A stretch of DNA of 64,000 bases. Source: Branchipolynoe longqiensis (lineage: Eukaryota > Annelida > Polychaeta > Phyllodocida > Polynoidae). The position numbers were made by a program, and so were the translations under genes. This document shows, one piece after another, positions 31,976-43,600 of this stretch (position 1 is its first letter; every line of letters starts with the position of its first letter). The notes under the pieces are model-generated. The model did not search any database and was not told the origin of the DNA. It saw only the letters and a list, made by a program, of their open reading frames with translations. The stretch lies in NCBI GenBank assembly GCA_030323885.1, contig CM059193.1, forward strand, positions 59,106,042 to 59,170,041, read 5' to 3'.

Positions 31976-32370
31976 CTGCAACGAAAAAAGATAATGGGTT
32001 TATAAATAATAACATATTCTCTTAATGATCCCTATCATTTTATTGGCCGTTTCACTCACCCTCGCCACATAATTGCTCACAGACTCACTGGTGTACCAAG
32101 GTGTACCAAGGTGGCTGTGGTAAGTTTCCGTGCACACACCTATTAGTTTAAAACGTTGAACGTGTATGCAATGTATATATTTACACATTAGTAGGAATGC
32201 ACATTTATGCGTAGGAACAAAATAGTGTAAGGAGCAAACTGCCGATGCGGCATGAGCAGTAGAGGGCATCGCGACTTATAAATGTTTGTAACTAACTTAG
32301 TTTTTAGTAATCCTTTAAGGGGCTGTAGGGGTGACTCGAATCCGTGCCAATTACTCATTACTGTACTCAC

Positions 32371-32394
32371 CGACAAAGCTGTCTGTATATTGCG
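32371..32394 (-). CDS. 24-nt microexon of the Harbinger Myb/SANT gene
   Basis: Acceptor TCTCTTTCAG, 24 nt, donor GTGAGTAC. It enters and leaves in phase 1 and encodes TQYTDSFV between the neighbouring exons, joining YESSLYEGV to APSAVPAHV without a stop. Confidence 0.6.
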
Positions 32395-32863
32395 CTGAAA
32401 GAGAGGGAAACATAATTAAGCTGAGACATAACAACTATTTGCCAATTTCATACAATAATAAACGTAATTAGCTACCCGATTATCAGTCACTACTCGTTGT
32501 TATATTTCCTTCGAACCATTTCGGCATGCAAACCATTTTGATGAAAGCAAATTAAATAGTTGGAGAAATGGTCTTTCCATCCGATGTGAAATTCAATTGC
32601 ATATATTGTTTTATGGGTAACTAACCGATAACAAAACAGTCAATTTTAGATTTATTACGATCGAAACTAGTAGGCTTTCAATGCTAACAGCATGTTTTGT
32701 TCGACGTAAAAAGGATAATGCTGTCCCATATATCTAATGAAATTAAGGGGATGTAATGACGTCCGTTAAATTTTGTGGAAATGTTTTCGCAGCTACCTGA
32801 ATGAATCCCTATGATTTGTAAGTAGCTTTGTCTTTAATAACTTGTCCACATTGCAGAACTTAC

Positions 32864-33238
32864 TTGTGACTCCCTCGTACAGGCTCGACTCGTACCCGAT
32901 AATTTCCTGGATGGTGTCCTCGTACGTACCATAGCGGAGGCTCCTTCCGTTTGCTTGGCCCTTCTCTGTCGCGCGAGCACCTCACTCTTCATTCCCTTCC
33001 ATTTCTCTTTAATTTCGGACCGCGATCGCTTGGCCACACCACATGCATTTATTGCTGCGACCACAGTGTCCCAGGCATTGTTCTTGTCGTTGTGCGTCAA
33101 TTTATTATTGAATGAGGAAAATAAGTCGAACCTCCGTAGCAGCACCTCCTCCAAGAGCACTTGGATCTCATTGTGGCCGTAGTTGCACTTACGCTGCCGT
33201 TTATTCGCAGAGCGGCCCACACACTCCGACGCCATCAT
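32864..33238 (-). pseudogene. Harbinger Myb/SANT-like DNA-binding protein, exon 1
   Basis: Begins MMASECVGRSANKRQRK, then NEIQVLLEEVLLRR, KNNAWDTVVAAINACGV and RSRSEIKEKWKGMKSEV, the trihelical Myb/SANT domain of NAIF1-like proteins that partner Harbinger transposases. After about residue 100 the conserved-looking frame (YEDTIQEIIGYES) is one base out from the N-terminal frame, so there is a frameshift near 32945. The donor is ACAA|GTAAGT. Confidence 0.8.
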
Positions 33239-33611
33239 AGAGATTTTAGGGTTTATTAGGTACAATCAAGTGTGTGCACGAAACCGTAGTAGCTGTACCT
33301 GACTTGTACTGACTTGTACTAGTATAGATGACTTGTATAGCCGTAGGCGTCGGCGTGTCAAAACGTACGCTAGGGATTGAGCAGCTCTTTGTTTCTCTCG
33401 GCCGAAATCAGTGATTGTCAACAAACCGATTTTGAAGCGTTATACACGTGGTACTTGGTCTTTTGGTCGTTTTTACATGGAGTAAGTGATCGTAGAGTAG
33501 TTTGATAGTTGCCGGCAATGCGAAATCAAAAGTTAGGCTGTACCCGTCGGAAACGTGCAACTTTCAATGCGGTTGCCGATACCAGCGACATGGGGGGTAC
33601 CCCGATCTATA

Positions 33612-34945
33612 AAGTCAGGTCAGGTGAAGTCGGGTCGGGTAAAGACAGGTCGGGTAAAGTCAAGTCGGGTGAAGTCAGGTCGGGTGAAGTCAAGTCAGGT
33701 GAAGCCAGGTCAGGTGAAGTCAGGTCAGGTGAAGTCAAGTCGGGTGAAGTCAAGTCGGGTGAAGTCAGGTAGGGTGAAGTCAGGTCGGGTAAAGTCAGGT
33801 CGGGTGAAGTCAAGTTGGGTGAAGTCAGGTCGGGTAAAGTCAAGTCGGGTAAAGTCAAGTCGGGTGAAGTCAGGTCGGGTGAAGTCAAGTCATGTGAAGT
33901 CAGGTCATGTGAAGTCAGGTCGGGTGAAGTCATGTCAGGTAAAGTCAGGTCGGGTAAAGTCACATCGGGTGAAGTCAGGTCGGGTAATGTCAAGTAGGGT
34001 AAAGTCAAGTCGGGTGAAGTCAGGTCGAGTAAAGTCAGGTCGGGTGAAGTCAGGTCAGGTGAAGTCGGGTCGGGTGAAGTCACGTCGGGTAAAGTCAGGT
34101 CAGGTGAAGTCAAGTCGGGTGAAGTCAGGTCAGGTGAAGTCAGGTCAGGTGAAGTCAGGTCGGGTGAAGTCAGGTCGGGTAAAGTCAAGTCGGGTGAAGT
34201 CAGGTCGGGTGAAGTCAAGTCGGGTGAAGTCAAGTCGGGTGAATTCAGGTCGGGTAAAGTCAGGTCGGGTAAAGTCAAGTCGGGTGAAGTCAGGTCGGGT
34301 GAAGTTGGGTCGGGTAAAGTCAGGTCGGGTAAAGTCAAGTCAGGTGAAGTTAAGTTGGGTGAAGTCAGGTCGGGTGAAGTCAGGTCGGGTAAAGTCAAGT
34401 CGGGTAAAGTCAAGTCGGGTGAAGTCAGGTCGGGTAAAGTCAAGTCAGGTAAAGTCAAGTCGGGTGAAGTCCGGTCGGGTGAAGTCAGGTCGGGTGAAGT
34501 CAGGTCATGGGTGAAGTCAGGTCATGTGAAGTCAGGTCGGTCAGGTCAGGTCAGGTGAAGTCAAGTCGGGTGAAGTCAGGTCAGGTGAAGTCAGGTCGGG
34601 TGAAGTCAGGTCGGGTAAAGTCAAGTCGGGTGAAGTCAGGTCGGGTGAAGTCAAGTCGGGTGAAGTCAAGTCGGGTGAATTCAGGTCGGCTAAAGTCAGG
34701 TCGGCTAAAGTCAGGTTGGGTTAAGTCAGGTCGGGTAAAGTCAGGTCGGGTAAATTCAGGTCGGGTAAAGTCAGGTCAGGTAAATTCAGGTCGGGTAAAG
34801 TCAGGTCGGGTAAATTCAGGTCGGGTAAAGTCAGGTCGGGTGAATTCAGGTCGGGTGAAGTCATGTCGGGTGCAGTCATGTTGGGTAAAGTCAGGTCGGG
34901 TAAGGTCAGGTTGGGTAAAGTCAGGTCAGGTAAAGTCAAGTCGGG
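33612..34945 (+). repeat. 15-bp minisatellite, about 90 copies
   Basis: Monomer GGTGAAGTCAGGTCG, with A/G alternation (AAGTCAAGTCGGGTA). Since 15 is a multiple of three, frames stay open on both strands for up to 319 codons (VKSGR and DLTSP pentapeptides). The array has no start context, splice signals or conserved flanks suggesting coding. Confidence 0.92.
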
Positions 34946-35497
34946 TAATATATATCGATTTGTGTGCACTTGCCATACATATATATGCATACATATGCAT
35001 ACACATGTAAGTGCCTATGTATATAAACGGATACTAATCAACCCTTTATCACATTGAAAGCCTAAGTCGCGCGAAGACAGATGATAGTGTCAGATCCCCC
35101 CCGAGGAAAATCAAATGCAATGCAAAGCATTATGACCAACCCCCCTTCGGGGGTGGGGGGGGGGGATTGGGGGAGGGGGTGGAGCACAGGGTAACTCCAC
35201 TCATTCGAAAGTTTATATATATAATATTATATGTGCATGAATCCCTACATATGCATAAGTATATAATAAGTATATACATAATTACAATAATAATGTCATT
35301 AATAAGGACGACAGAAATAATGATAATAATAATGACAATAATAATGATAATAATAATTGATCAAATATAGATAATAATACAGCTAATAAACCTAATCTGG
35401 CTGCTCACTGTTCTCCCTCTCTGAACTAACCCCCAACGCCCAGTAAGCTGGCCACTGCATATACAGTAAAACCTCTCGAGGTAAGCTCTCCAACCTG

Positions 35498-35610
35498 CTG
35501 ACTTGTGATAGTATGCACTTATGGTAACGTTATAGTGCTGCCCGAATGTGACACCAGGCCGCAAGCATCATGACCCAATCTCCGGTTCGCTAGGAGTCGG
35601 ACGTAAAACC
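35498..35610 (-). mobile_element. SINE-B middle fragment
   Basis: GACTTGTGATAGTATGCAC to CATGACCCAATCTCC, bordering a foldback element. Confidence 0.7.
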
Positions 35611-35666
35611 CTCCAACCAAACTCTCGATCCACGATCAACGCCATTTCCTTCCTGGATGTGTCCTC

Positions 35667-36130
35667 GGGCGTAATCGATTAATCGACTCTGGTCACTCGA
35701 GCCACATTTTGGTGCATGCGCACATCCTGCAGACTTGGGTCGAATAATCGAATAAGCTTCTCCATGCTCGGGTGACAAAAATGGTGGCCGTTTTATTTGT
35801 TTTTTTAGTAGCCGATATAATTACAGCAAAATATGATTTAACTATTTGTATGATAGCATAGTTTAGTGATATTTCCATTTCATTAATCTATGTTATTACC
35901 AAAAAAAAAGATGTATGACTGGTACCGGTGGCTGTTAGCCTGCAGACTGGTACCAGCGCAAATGTGACGTCATCGCTCCTTGCAAACCCCAGCCAAGAGG
36001 TGGGTTACTGGGGTCGGGTTCTTTTGCACACGGCACATGTATTTGTCGACTCCACCCGGGGTGTTCTATTTTAAATACTGATGACTCGGGTGACCCGAGT
36101 CGCCCGGGTCGTGTTAATCGATTACGGCCC
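35667..36130. mobile_element. foldback element GGGCGTAATCGATTA family, copy 1
   Basis: GGGCGTAATCGATTAATCG / TTAATCGATTACGGCCC, flanked by CTC on both sides. Interior contains GGGTGACCCGAGTCGCCC. Confidence 0.8.
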
Positions 36131-36235
36131 TCGTGTCTGGCGGGGTTCTGGCTAATGGGGACCTTTCACGAGCCATTTCTCTCGCTATACACTTGGTGGC
36201 AGCACCCGTTCCCGGTCCAAGTCGGCCATCAAGGT

Positions 36236-36645
36236 TGGATAGAAGGGTGTAGGTGTGTGGTGGGGGTGGTGGTGTATGGTATGTGGTGGGGGTGGTGGTG
36301 TATGGTGTGCGGTGGGGGTTTAGGGATGTGGTGGGTGTATGTGTGGTGTGGTGGGGGTGAAGGTGTGTGGGTGGGTGTGTGGTGGGTGGGTGTGGTAGGT
36401 GTGTGGTCAGGGGTTTAGGGGTGTGGTGGAGGTGTAGGTGTGTGGTGGGGGTGTAGGTGTGTGGTGGGGGTGTAGGTGTGTGGTGGGGATGTAGGTGTGT
36501 GGTGGGGGTTTAGAGATGTGGTCGGGGTTTGGGGTGGGGGGGGGGGGTTGAGGTGTAGGTGTAAGGGGTATTGGGGGTATAGGTGTGTGTGGTGGGGTAG
36601 GGGTATATGTATGTGTGATGGGGGTGTAGGGATGCTAAAGATTGT
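36236..36645 (+). repeat. GT-rich array, left arm of an imperfect inverted repeat
   Basis: Units like GGTGTAGGTGTGTGGTGGGG. Complementary in composition and motif to 36905-37330. Confidence 0.85.
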
Positions 36646-36674
36646 GAGGTGCTGCTCTGAAAGACACCCCTACA

Positions 36675-36902
36675 TACTTGTTGCTTCCTAGCCTGGTGCT
36701 CGGCATTATTAGGATAGGGCAAGGGCTGATTAGCTCAGTGTCAGGATAATGTGACTGAGTGGGCTATCAAGTCATGGTGCTGGCGGCCTGGTTTCCCAGT
36801 GGGGCAGCACTATAAAATCGCCATGAGTATGTACTGTCACAAGTCGGTACCCGTCCTGCTATGACCTTGGATATTGCTAGGATGTAAAACAACAACAAAC
36901 AA
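36675..36902 (+). mobile_element. SINE-B copy without head, between GT/CA arms
   Basis: Starts at ACTTGTTGCTTCCTAGCC and ends TAAAACAACAACAAAC. Confidence 0.85.
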
Positions 36903-36904
36903 AC

Positions 36905-37335
36905 AGACACCCCTACACCTCCACCACAAACCACCTACACTCCCACCACGCACACCATCAACCCCCACCATACCCACTCACCACACACCCCTACACCCAC
37001 ACCACACACCCCTAAATCCCCCCACCACACACCACACACCAGCATCCTCACCACACCCCTACACCACACATACATATGCCCCCACCACACACCCACCACA
37101 CACCTACACCCCCACCACACACCCCTAAATCCCCCCATGCCCCACCACACACCAACATCCTCACCACACCCCTACACCACAAACCCACCACACACCCACC
37201 ACACACCTACACCCCAACCACACAGCCACCACACAGCCACCACACACCTACACCACCTTACCCACTCCCCACACACCCCCACCACACACCCCTAACCCCC
37301 CCCCCACCACACACACCAAAATCCTCACCACACCC
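36905..37335 (+). repeat. CA-rich array, right arm of an imperfect inverted repeat
   Basis: Units like CCCACCACACACCTACAC, the complement of the left arm. A partial SINE (36675-36902) separates the arms. Confidence 0.85.
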
Positions 37336-37834
37336 TGCTTCGATCCAACCGCAGCATTACATGAGACCGGCATGGTGCGCCATCTGACGAGAGAGTCATG
37401 CAAACTGAAAGGTCCCCATTGTCTGCGAATCTATTTTTAGACACGTTGACCGGCTAGGCTCCCATCACGTGACTCGCATTTCGGAACGGTCCGACTGGCA
37501 GAACAAAAGACCAGACTGGTGTCACTCTGTATAGAAATCAAACAAGTAAATGTACTTTAGTTGAATTGATCATTTCCATAGCGTTCCAACTGGTATATCT
37601 GTCAAATAGGCTGGGTCTCGGTCCGGTTGTTTTTTTTTGGTGGGTTTATGGTGTGGGTTTTTGTGTGTGTTGTATGTGTGTGCTTTTTTTGGTATACATA
37701 TCCAATGCTTCCGAAGTGTTGAACATGAAAGAGGTAAGTAAAACCAACCGAACACTAACTGTAACTTGTAAGCCACATCCAAATGAAGAGTTTTTTTAAT
37801 TCATTAATTTTTTTATTGAGGCTGTATTTATACT

Positions 37835-38230
37835 GTCCATAGAATATAAGCCCGGCTACCCAGGCTTGTTTTCAATGCTGGCCAGCTGTAGTGTTGGTGT
37901 TATCTTACCACACAGTAGCTGCTGATAAGGTATTTGATTTCCTGCATTTCAGTAGCAGATAGATAGTTGGTTGGTCTGGTTAGTAGTCTATGTTAATTTT
38001 TTTTAATTTTCTTGGAATATATGTGTTTAATTTTTTCTACTCTTACTACTAGACTAGCCTACCCTTATTTACATATCATAGGCTTGTACATAGCTGTGTG
38101 GTGTGCTATCTGGCTACTTTTGGAATGGTTTGCTTCCTTTGGGCATCCTGCTGGTGGGCTGTGACATATCACATGCCCCCTTGCAGTGCAGCTTAGTGGG
38201 GGTTTCCTAGCCTTACTTTGCACAGATATT
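37835..38230 (+). repeat. dispersed repeat H, copy 1
   Basis: Shares about 350 bp with the inverted copy 51020-51390 (GCTGGCCAGCTGTAGTG, ATAAGGTATTTGATTTCCTGC, TAGCTGTGTGGTGTGCTATC). Confidence 0.8.
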
Positions 38231-38599
38231 TTTTGTATGTTTTTAGGTCAGGAATTTGTTGTTCCTTTACTGTTTGGGCATTCCACACCTTTGCAGCCAT
38301 TTCCAGCATGCTTATCTCATGAGTTCATGCGCAAAACCACGTAGACACCGATCCAAATATTGAGCTAAACATTGAAATAAAACCTTTAAAAAAAATCCTT
38401 TTTTTTATATTCCTACATTTTTGTTCATTGCTCCATAATTATTACATCAATTAAAAAGTGGAATTAGTAAGAATTAAAATAAGCTTCTTGGAAAAGTCTT
38501 ACTTTATTCAAAGTTTTTGATTGGCGTTTACGGGGTGACCAACTAGAGGAAAGTCGTGTAAACAGTGTTGAATAATCATGCTAGCGAGTTTCAAATAAC

Positions 38600-38770
38600 A
38601 TTTATATATGTGTGTATGTATGTATGAATGTATGTACGGATGCATGTATGTATACATGAGTGCCTGTGTAGGTATGTGTGTGTGTACGTATGTATACATG
38701 TATGCCTGTGTATGTATCTATGTGTGTATGTATGTATGCATGTTTATATGCATGTATGCACATATATGTT
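38600..38770. repeat. (TATG)n-type microsatellite
   Basis: Imperfect GTATGTATG array with TGCATG and TACATG variants. Confidence 0.85.
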
Positions 38771-38782
38771 GTCAGAACCAGA

Positions 38783-39103
38783 TGGGATGGCCGAATGAGT
38801 TAGAGCATCCGTCTCCCGTGTTGGTAGACCGTGGGTTTGAACCCTGGTTGAGTCAAACCAATGACTTAAAAATTGATACTTGTCGCTACCTAGCAAGGCA
38901 CTCTGCATTATTAGGATATGGCAAGGACTGGTTTGGCTCAGTGTCAGGATAATGTGACTGAGTGTGATATCAGGTCATGATACTGGCGGCCTGGTCTCCC
39001 AGTGGGGCAGCACTATAAAGTCACCATGAGTGCACACTGTCACAAGTTGGTACCCGTACTGATATTACCTTAGATGTTGCTAGGACGTAAAACAACAACA
39101 AAC
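38783..39103 (+). mobile_element. SINE-B copy, first head type, full length
   Basis: Head GATGGGATGGCCGAATGAG, TTAGAGCATCCGTCTCCC, B box GGGTTTGAACCC; tail ends AAAACAACAACAAACA. A second tail follows (39114-39200). Confidence 0.88.
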
Positions 39104-39540
39104 AAACAAAAAGTGGGGATTGTCACAAGTCGGTAACCGTCCTGATATGACTTTAGATGTTGCCAGGACATGAAACTCCAATAACCAACCAACAACCTCC
39201 GACCACCTCACCTACTGCTGCGACCGACCTGTTTAGGTCACAGCGAAATTTTGTTCAGAAACTATTTAAATATATATATAGACATTAGACATTTTTTATT
39301 CACAATTTCCATACATTTTTCCACAAACATAAACTATCCCGTTAACAATAGAAATTGCAGGAACAGTGTAACCATTAATGGTTGCCTTCCCAGTTCCCCT
39401 CATAAACAAAATAATTCATATAACAAAATCATGAGCCCCAGTGCTAATATATAAATAACCTACAAACTGCTCTCTTTCTTTTAGTTCTTTACATACTATA
39501 GAGAGCTGTAAATAATTGTTTAAATACCACACACGCATAG

Positions 39541-39892
39541 TTTGTTTGTTTGTTTGTTGTTGTTTTACGTCCTAGCAACATCTAAGGTCATATCAGGACG
39601 AGAACCGACTTGTGACAGTGCGCACTCATGGCAACTTTATAGTGCTGTCTCACTGGGAAACCAGGCCGCCAGCACCATGACCTGATATCCCACTCAGTCA
39701 CATTATCCTTACACTGAGCACACCAGTCCTTGCCCTATCCTAATAATGCCAAGCGCCTGGCTAGGAAGCAACAAGTATAAATTTGTAAGTCATTGGTTTG
39801 ACTCGACCGGGGTTCGAACCCACGACCCCACGATCCCACGATCTACCACCACGGGAGACGGACGCTCTAACCCATTCGGCCATCCCGTCTGG
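39541..39892 (-). mobile_element. SINE-B copy, first head type, full length
   Basis: TTGTTTGTTGTTGTTTTACG start; ends ATTCGGCCATCCCGTCTGG. Confidence 0.88.
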
Positions 39893-40098
39893 TCCACAAC
39901 TGGTTCATCAAAGGCCGTGGTATGTGCTGTCCTGTCTGTTGTGGAAAGTGCATATAAAAGACCCCTTGCTGTTTATCGGAAATAGAAGCCTATGTGGCAG
40001 CAGCAGGTTCCCTCTAAAGAAATGTGTCAGAATTACCGAATGTTTGACGTCCAATAGCCAATGATGCTCTAGAGGCGTCATTAAATAAAACAAACCCT
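39893..40098 (+). mobile_element. mollusc-type interspersed repeat (GTGCATATAAAAGA family), copy 1
   Basis: GGTCCACAACTGGTTCATC, GGTATGTGCTGTCCTG, GTGCATATAAAAGACCCC and CATTAAATAAAACAAAC. Starts immediately after a SINE-B head. I recall this repeat from mollusc genomes; that is memory, not a search. Confidence 0.75.
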
Positions 40099-40440
40099 CC
40101 AGAACCCAGCTACTAATAGTACCATAGTACTATCGCACCAACGCCCGCCCTGACGCGACCGTAGATGTTGTTAGGATGTAAAACCCCAGCAGACAAGCAC
40201 GCGCGATCACCGACACGGTCACCCGTGACTTGTTGCCAAGCGGACCGTGACGTTGAACATCAAGTGATAACACACTCAGCGCGGCAATGTCCCCCTGTCC
40301 CCCTGTCCCCTATTTTTAGACCACCGTCCGTCGACAACCCACCCCGACCAGTCGGAACCGCCCAACGCGCAGAGGTCACGTGACACCCGAGAAGGCATTT
40401 GATTAGCTTCGGCTGGTTCGTGCGGGGGACGTCCCGCCTG

Positions 40441-40446
40441 TATAAA
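40441..40446 (+). promoter_or_regulatory. possible TATA box and core promoter
   Basis: TATAAA sits in a locally GC-rich, non-repetitive stretch (40310-40620), with CCGCCTG just upstream and a plausible initiator region (TTCTTCTGGGCAGTC) about 25-35 bp downstream. It could serve an upstream non-coding exon of the EGF/poly-Asp gene at 51.5 kb, but nothing proves this. Confidence 0.25.
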
Positions 40447-40634
40447 GTGGATGGTTTCGAGTTCTTCTGGGCAGTCTCCAGTCGAGGAGTGAAAAACGTT
40501 GGTCTGAGCCCGTCGGCCAGCATTTACGGTTCCGTCTCCGTCTACAGCGCCGTCTCCGGGTCTCCGGGTCACCGTAGTAAAGGATTTCAAGTGGCGAGGT
40601 TGGCCCTTTCATCTCTTCCCTCCCTCCCTCCCCC

Positions 40635-43600
40635 CCCCCCCCGTCCTGCTATGACCTTAGCTGTTGGCAGGGCGTAAAACTCCAACCACCACACATAACC
40701 AATCCTTCCTTCCCCCATCCTGCTATGACCTTAGCTGTTGGCAGGGCGTAAAACTCCAACCACCACACACAACCAATCCTTCCTTCCTTCCCCCATCCTG
40801 CTATGACCTTAGCTGTTGGCAGGGTGTAAAACTCCAACCAGCACACACAACCCATCCTTCCTTCCTTCCCCCGTCCTGCTATGACCTGTTGGCAGGGTGT
40901 AAAACTCCAACCACCACACACAACCAATCCTACCTTCCTTCCCTCGTCCTGCTATGACCTTAGCTGTTGGCAAGGTGTAAAACTCCAACCACCACACACA
41001 ACCAATCCTTCCTTCCTTCCCCCATCCTGCTATGACCTTAGCTGTTGGCAGGGTGTAAAACTCCAACCACCACACACAACCAATCCTTCCTTCCTTCCCT
41101 CGTCCTGCTATGACCTTAGCTGTTGGCAGGGTGTAAAACTCCAACCACCACACACAACCAATCCTTCCTTCCTTCCCCCATCCTGCTATGACCTTAGCTG
41201 TTGGCAGGGTGTAAAACTCCAACCACCACACACACCAATCTTCCTTCCCCATCCTGCTGACCTTAGTGTTGGCGTCCTGCTTGCCTTAGCTGTTGGCAGT
41301 GAACTCCACACACCACACCTCCTTCCTTCCCCGTCTGCTATGACCTTAGCTGTTGGCAGGGTGTAAAACTCCAACCACCACACACAACCAATCCTTCCTT
41401 CCCCCGTCCTGCTATGACCTTAGCTGTTGGCAGGGTGTAAAACTCCAACCACCACACACAACCCATCCATCCTTCCTTCCTTCCCTCGTCCTGCTATGAC
41501 CTTAGCTGTTGGCAGGGTGTAAAACTCCAACCACCACACACAACCAATCCTTCCTTCCTTCCCCCGTCGTTGTTTTGTGTTGGGGTAAAACTCACACCAC
41601 ACACCAATCCTTCCCTCGTCCTGCTATGACCTTAGCTGGTGGCAGGGTGTAAAACTCCAACCACCACACACAACCAATCCTTCCTTCCCCAATCCTGCTA
41701 TGGCCTTAGCTGTTGGCAAGGTGTAAAACTCCAACCACCACACACAACCAATCCTTCCTTCCCCCATCCTGCTATGACCTTAGCTGGTGGCAGGGTGTAA
41801 AACTACAACCACCACACACAACCAATCCTTCCTTCCTTCCCCCATCCTGCTATGACCTTAGCTGGTGGCAGGGTGTAAAACTACAACCACCACACACAAC
41901 CAATCCTTCCTTCCTTCTGTTGTTGTTGTGTGGGGGTGTAAAACTCAACCACCACACAACCAATCCTTCCTTCCCCAATCCTGCTATGGCCTTAGCTGTT
42001 GGCAAGGTGTAAAACTCAACCACCACACACAACCAATCCTTCCTTCCTTCCCATCCTCTATGACCTTAGCTGGTGGCAGGGTGTAAAACTACAACCACCA
42101 CACACAACCAATCCTTCCTTCCTTCCCCCATCCTGCTATGACCTTAGCTGGTGGCAGGGTGTAAAACTACAACCACCACACACAACCAATCCTTCCTTCC
42201 CCCATCCTGCTATGGCCTTAGCTGTTGGCAGGGCGTAAAACTCCAACCACCACACACAACCAATCCTTCCTTCCCTCGTCCTGCTATGGCCTTAGCTGTT
42301 GGCAGGGTGTAAAACTCAAACCACCACATGCAACCAATCCTTCCTTCCCTCATCCTGCTATGACCTTAGCTGCTGGCAGGGTGTAAAACTCCAACCACCA
42401 CACACAACCAATCCTTCCTTCCCCCGTCCTGCTATGGCCTTAGCTGTTGGCAGGGTGTAAAACTCCAACCACCACACACAACCAATCCTTCCCTCGTCCT
42501 GCTATGACCTTAGCTGTTGGCAGGGTGTAAAACTCCAACCACCACACACAACCAATCCTTCCTTCCCCCATCCTGCTATGGCCTTAGCTGTTGGCAGGGC
42601 GTAAAACTCCAACCACCACACACAACCAATCCTTCCTTCCCTCGTCCTGCTATGGCCTTAGCTGTTGGCAGGGTGTAAAACTCAAACCACCACATGCAAC
42701 CAATCCTTCCTTCCCTCGTCCTGCTATGACCTTAGCTGCTGGCAGGGTGTAAAACTCCAACCACCACACACAACCAATCCTTCCTTCCCCCGTCCTGCTA
42801 TGGCCTTAGCTGTTGGCAGGGTGTAAAACTCCAACCACCACACACAACCAATCCTTCCTTCCCTCGTCCTGCTATGACCTTAGCTGTTGGCAGGGTGTAA
42901 AACTCCAACCACCACACACAACCATCTTCTTCCCCCGTCCTGCTATACCTTAGCTGGTGGCAGGGTGTAAAACTCCAACCACCACACACAACCAATCCTT
43001 CCTTTCCCCATCCTGCTATGACCTTAGCTGTTGGCAGGGTGTAAAACTACAACCACCACACACAACCAATCCTTCCTTCCCCCATCCTGCTATGACCTTA
43101 GCTGTTGGCAGGGTGTAAAACTCCAACCACCACACACAACCAATCCTTCCTTTCCCCATCCTGCTATGACCTTAGCTGTTGGCAGGGTGTAAAACTCCAA
43201 CCACCACACACAACCAATCCTTCCTTTCCCCATCCTGCTATGACCTTAGCTGGTGGCAGGGTGTAAAACTCCAACCACCACACACAACCAATCCTTCCTT
43301 TCCCCATCCTGCTATGACCTTAGCTGTTGGCAGGGTGTAAAACTGCAACCACCACACACAACCAATCCTTCCTTTCCCCATCCTGCTATGGCCTTAGCTG
43401 TTGGCAGGGTGTAAACGTCCAACCACCACACACAACCAATCCTTCCTTCCCTCGTCCTGCTATGACCTTAGCTGTTGGCAGGGTGTAAAACTCCAACCAC
43501 CACACACAACCAATCCTTCCTTCCCCCGTCCTGCTATGGCCTTAGCTGTTGGCAGGGTGTAAACGTCCAACCACCACACACAACCAATCCTTCCTTCCCT

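Noticed and set aside
32045..32108. Possible extra exon of the Harbinger Myb gene (ESVSNYVAR)
   Set aside because: In the phase required by the microexon it contains a stop; exons 1, micro and 3 join without it.
33555..34514. Open frame of 319 codons (VKSGR repeats)
   Set aside because: Product of a 15-bp minisatellite; the reverse strand is equally open.
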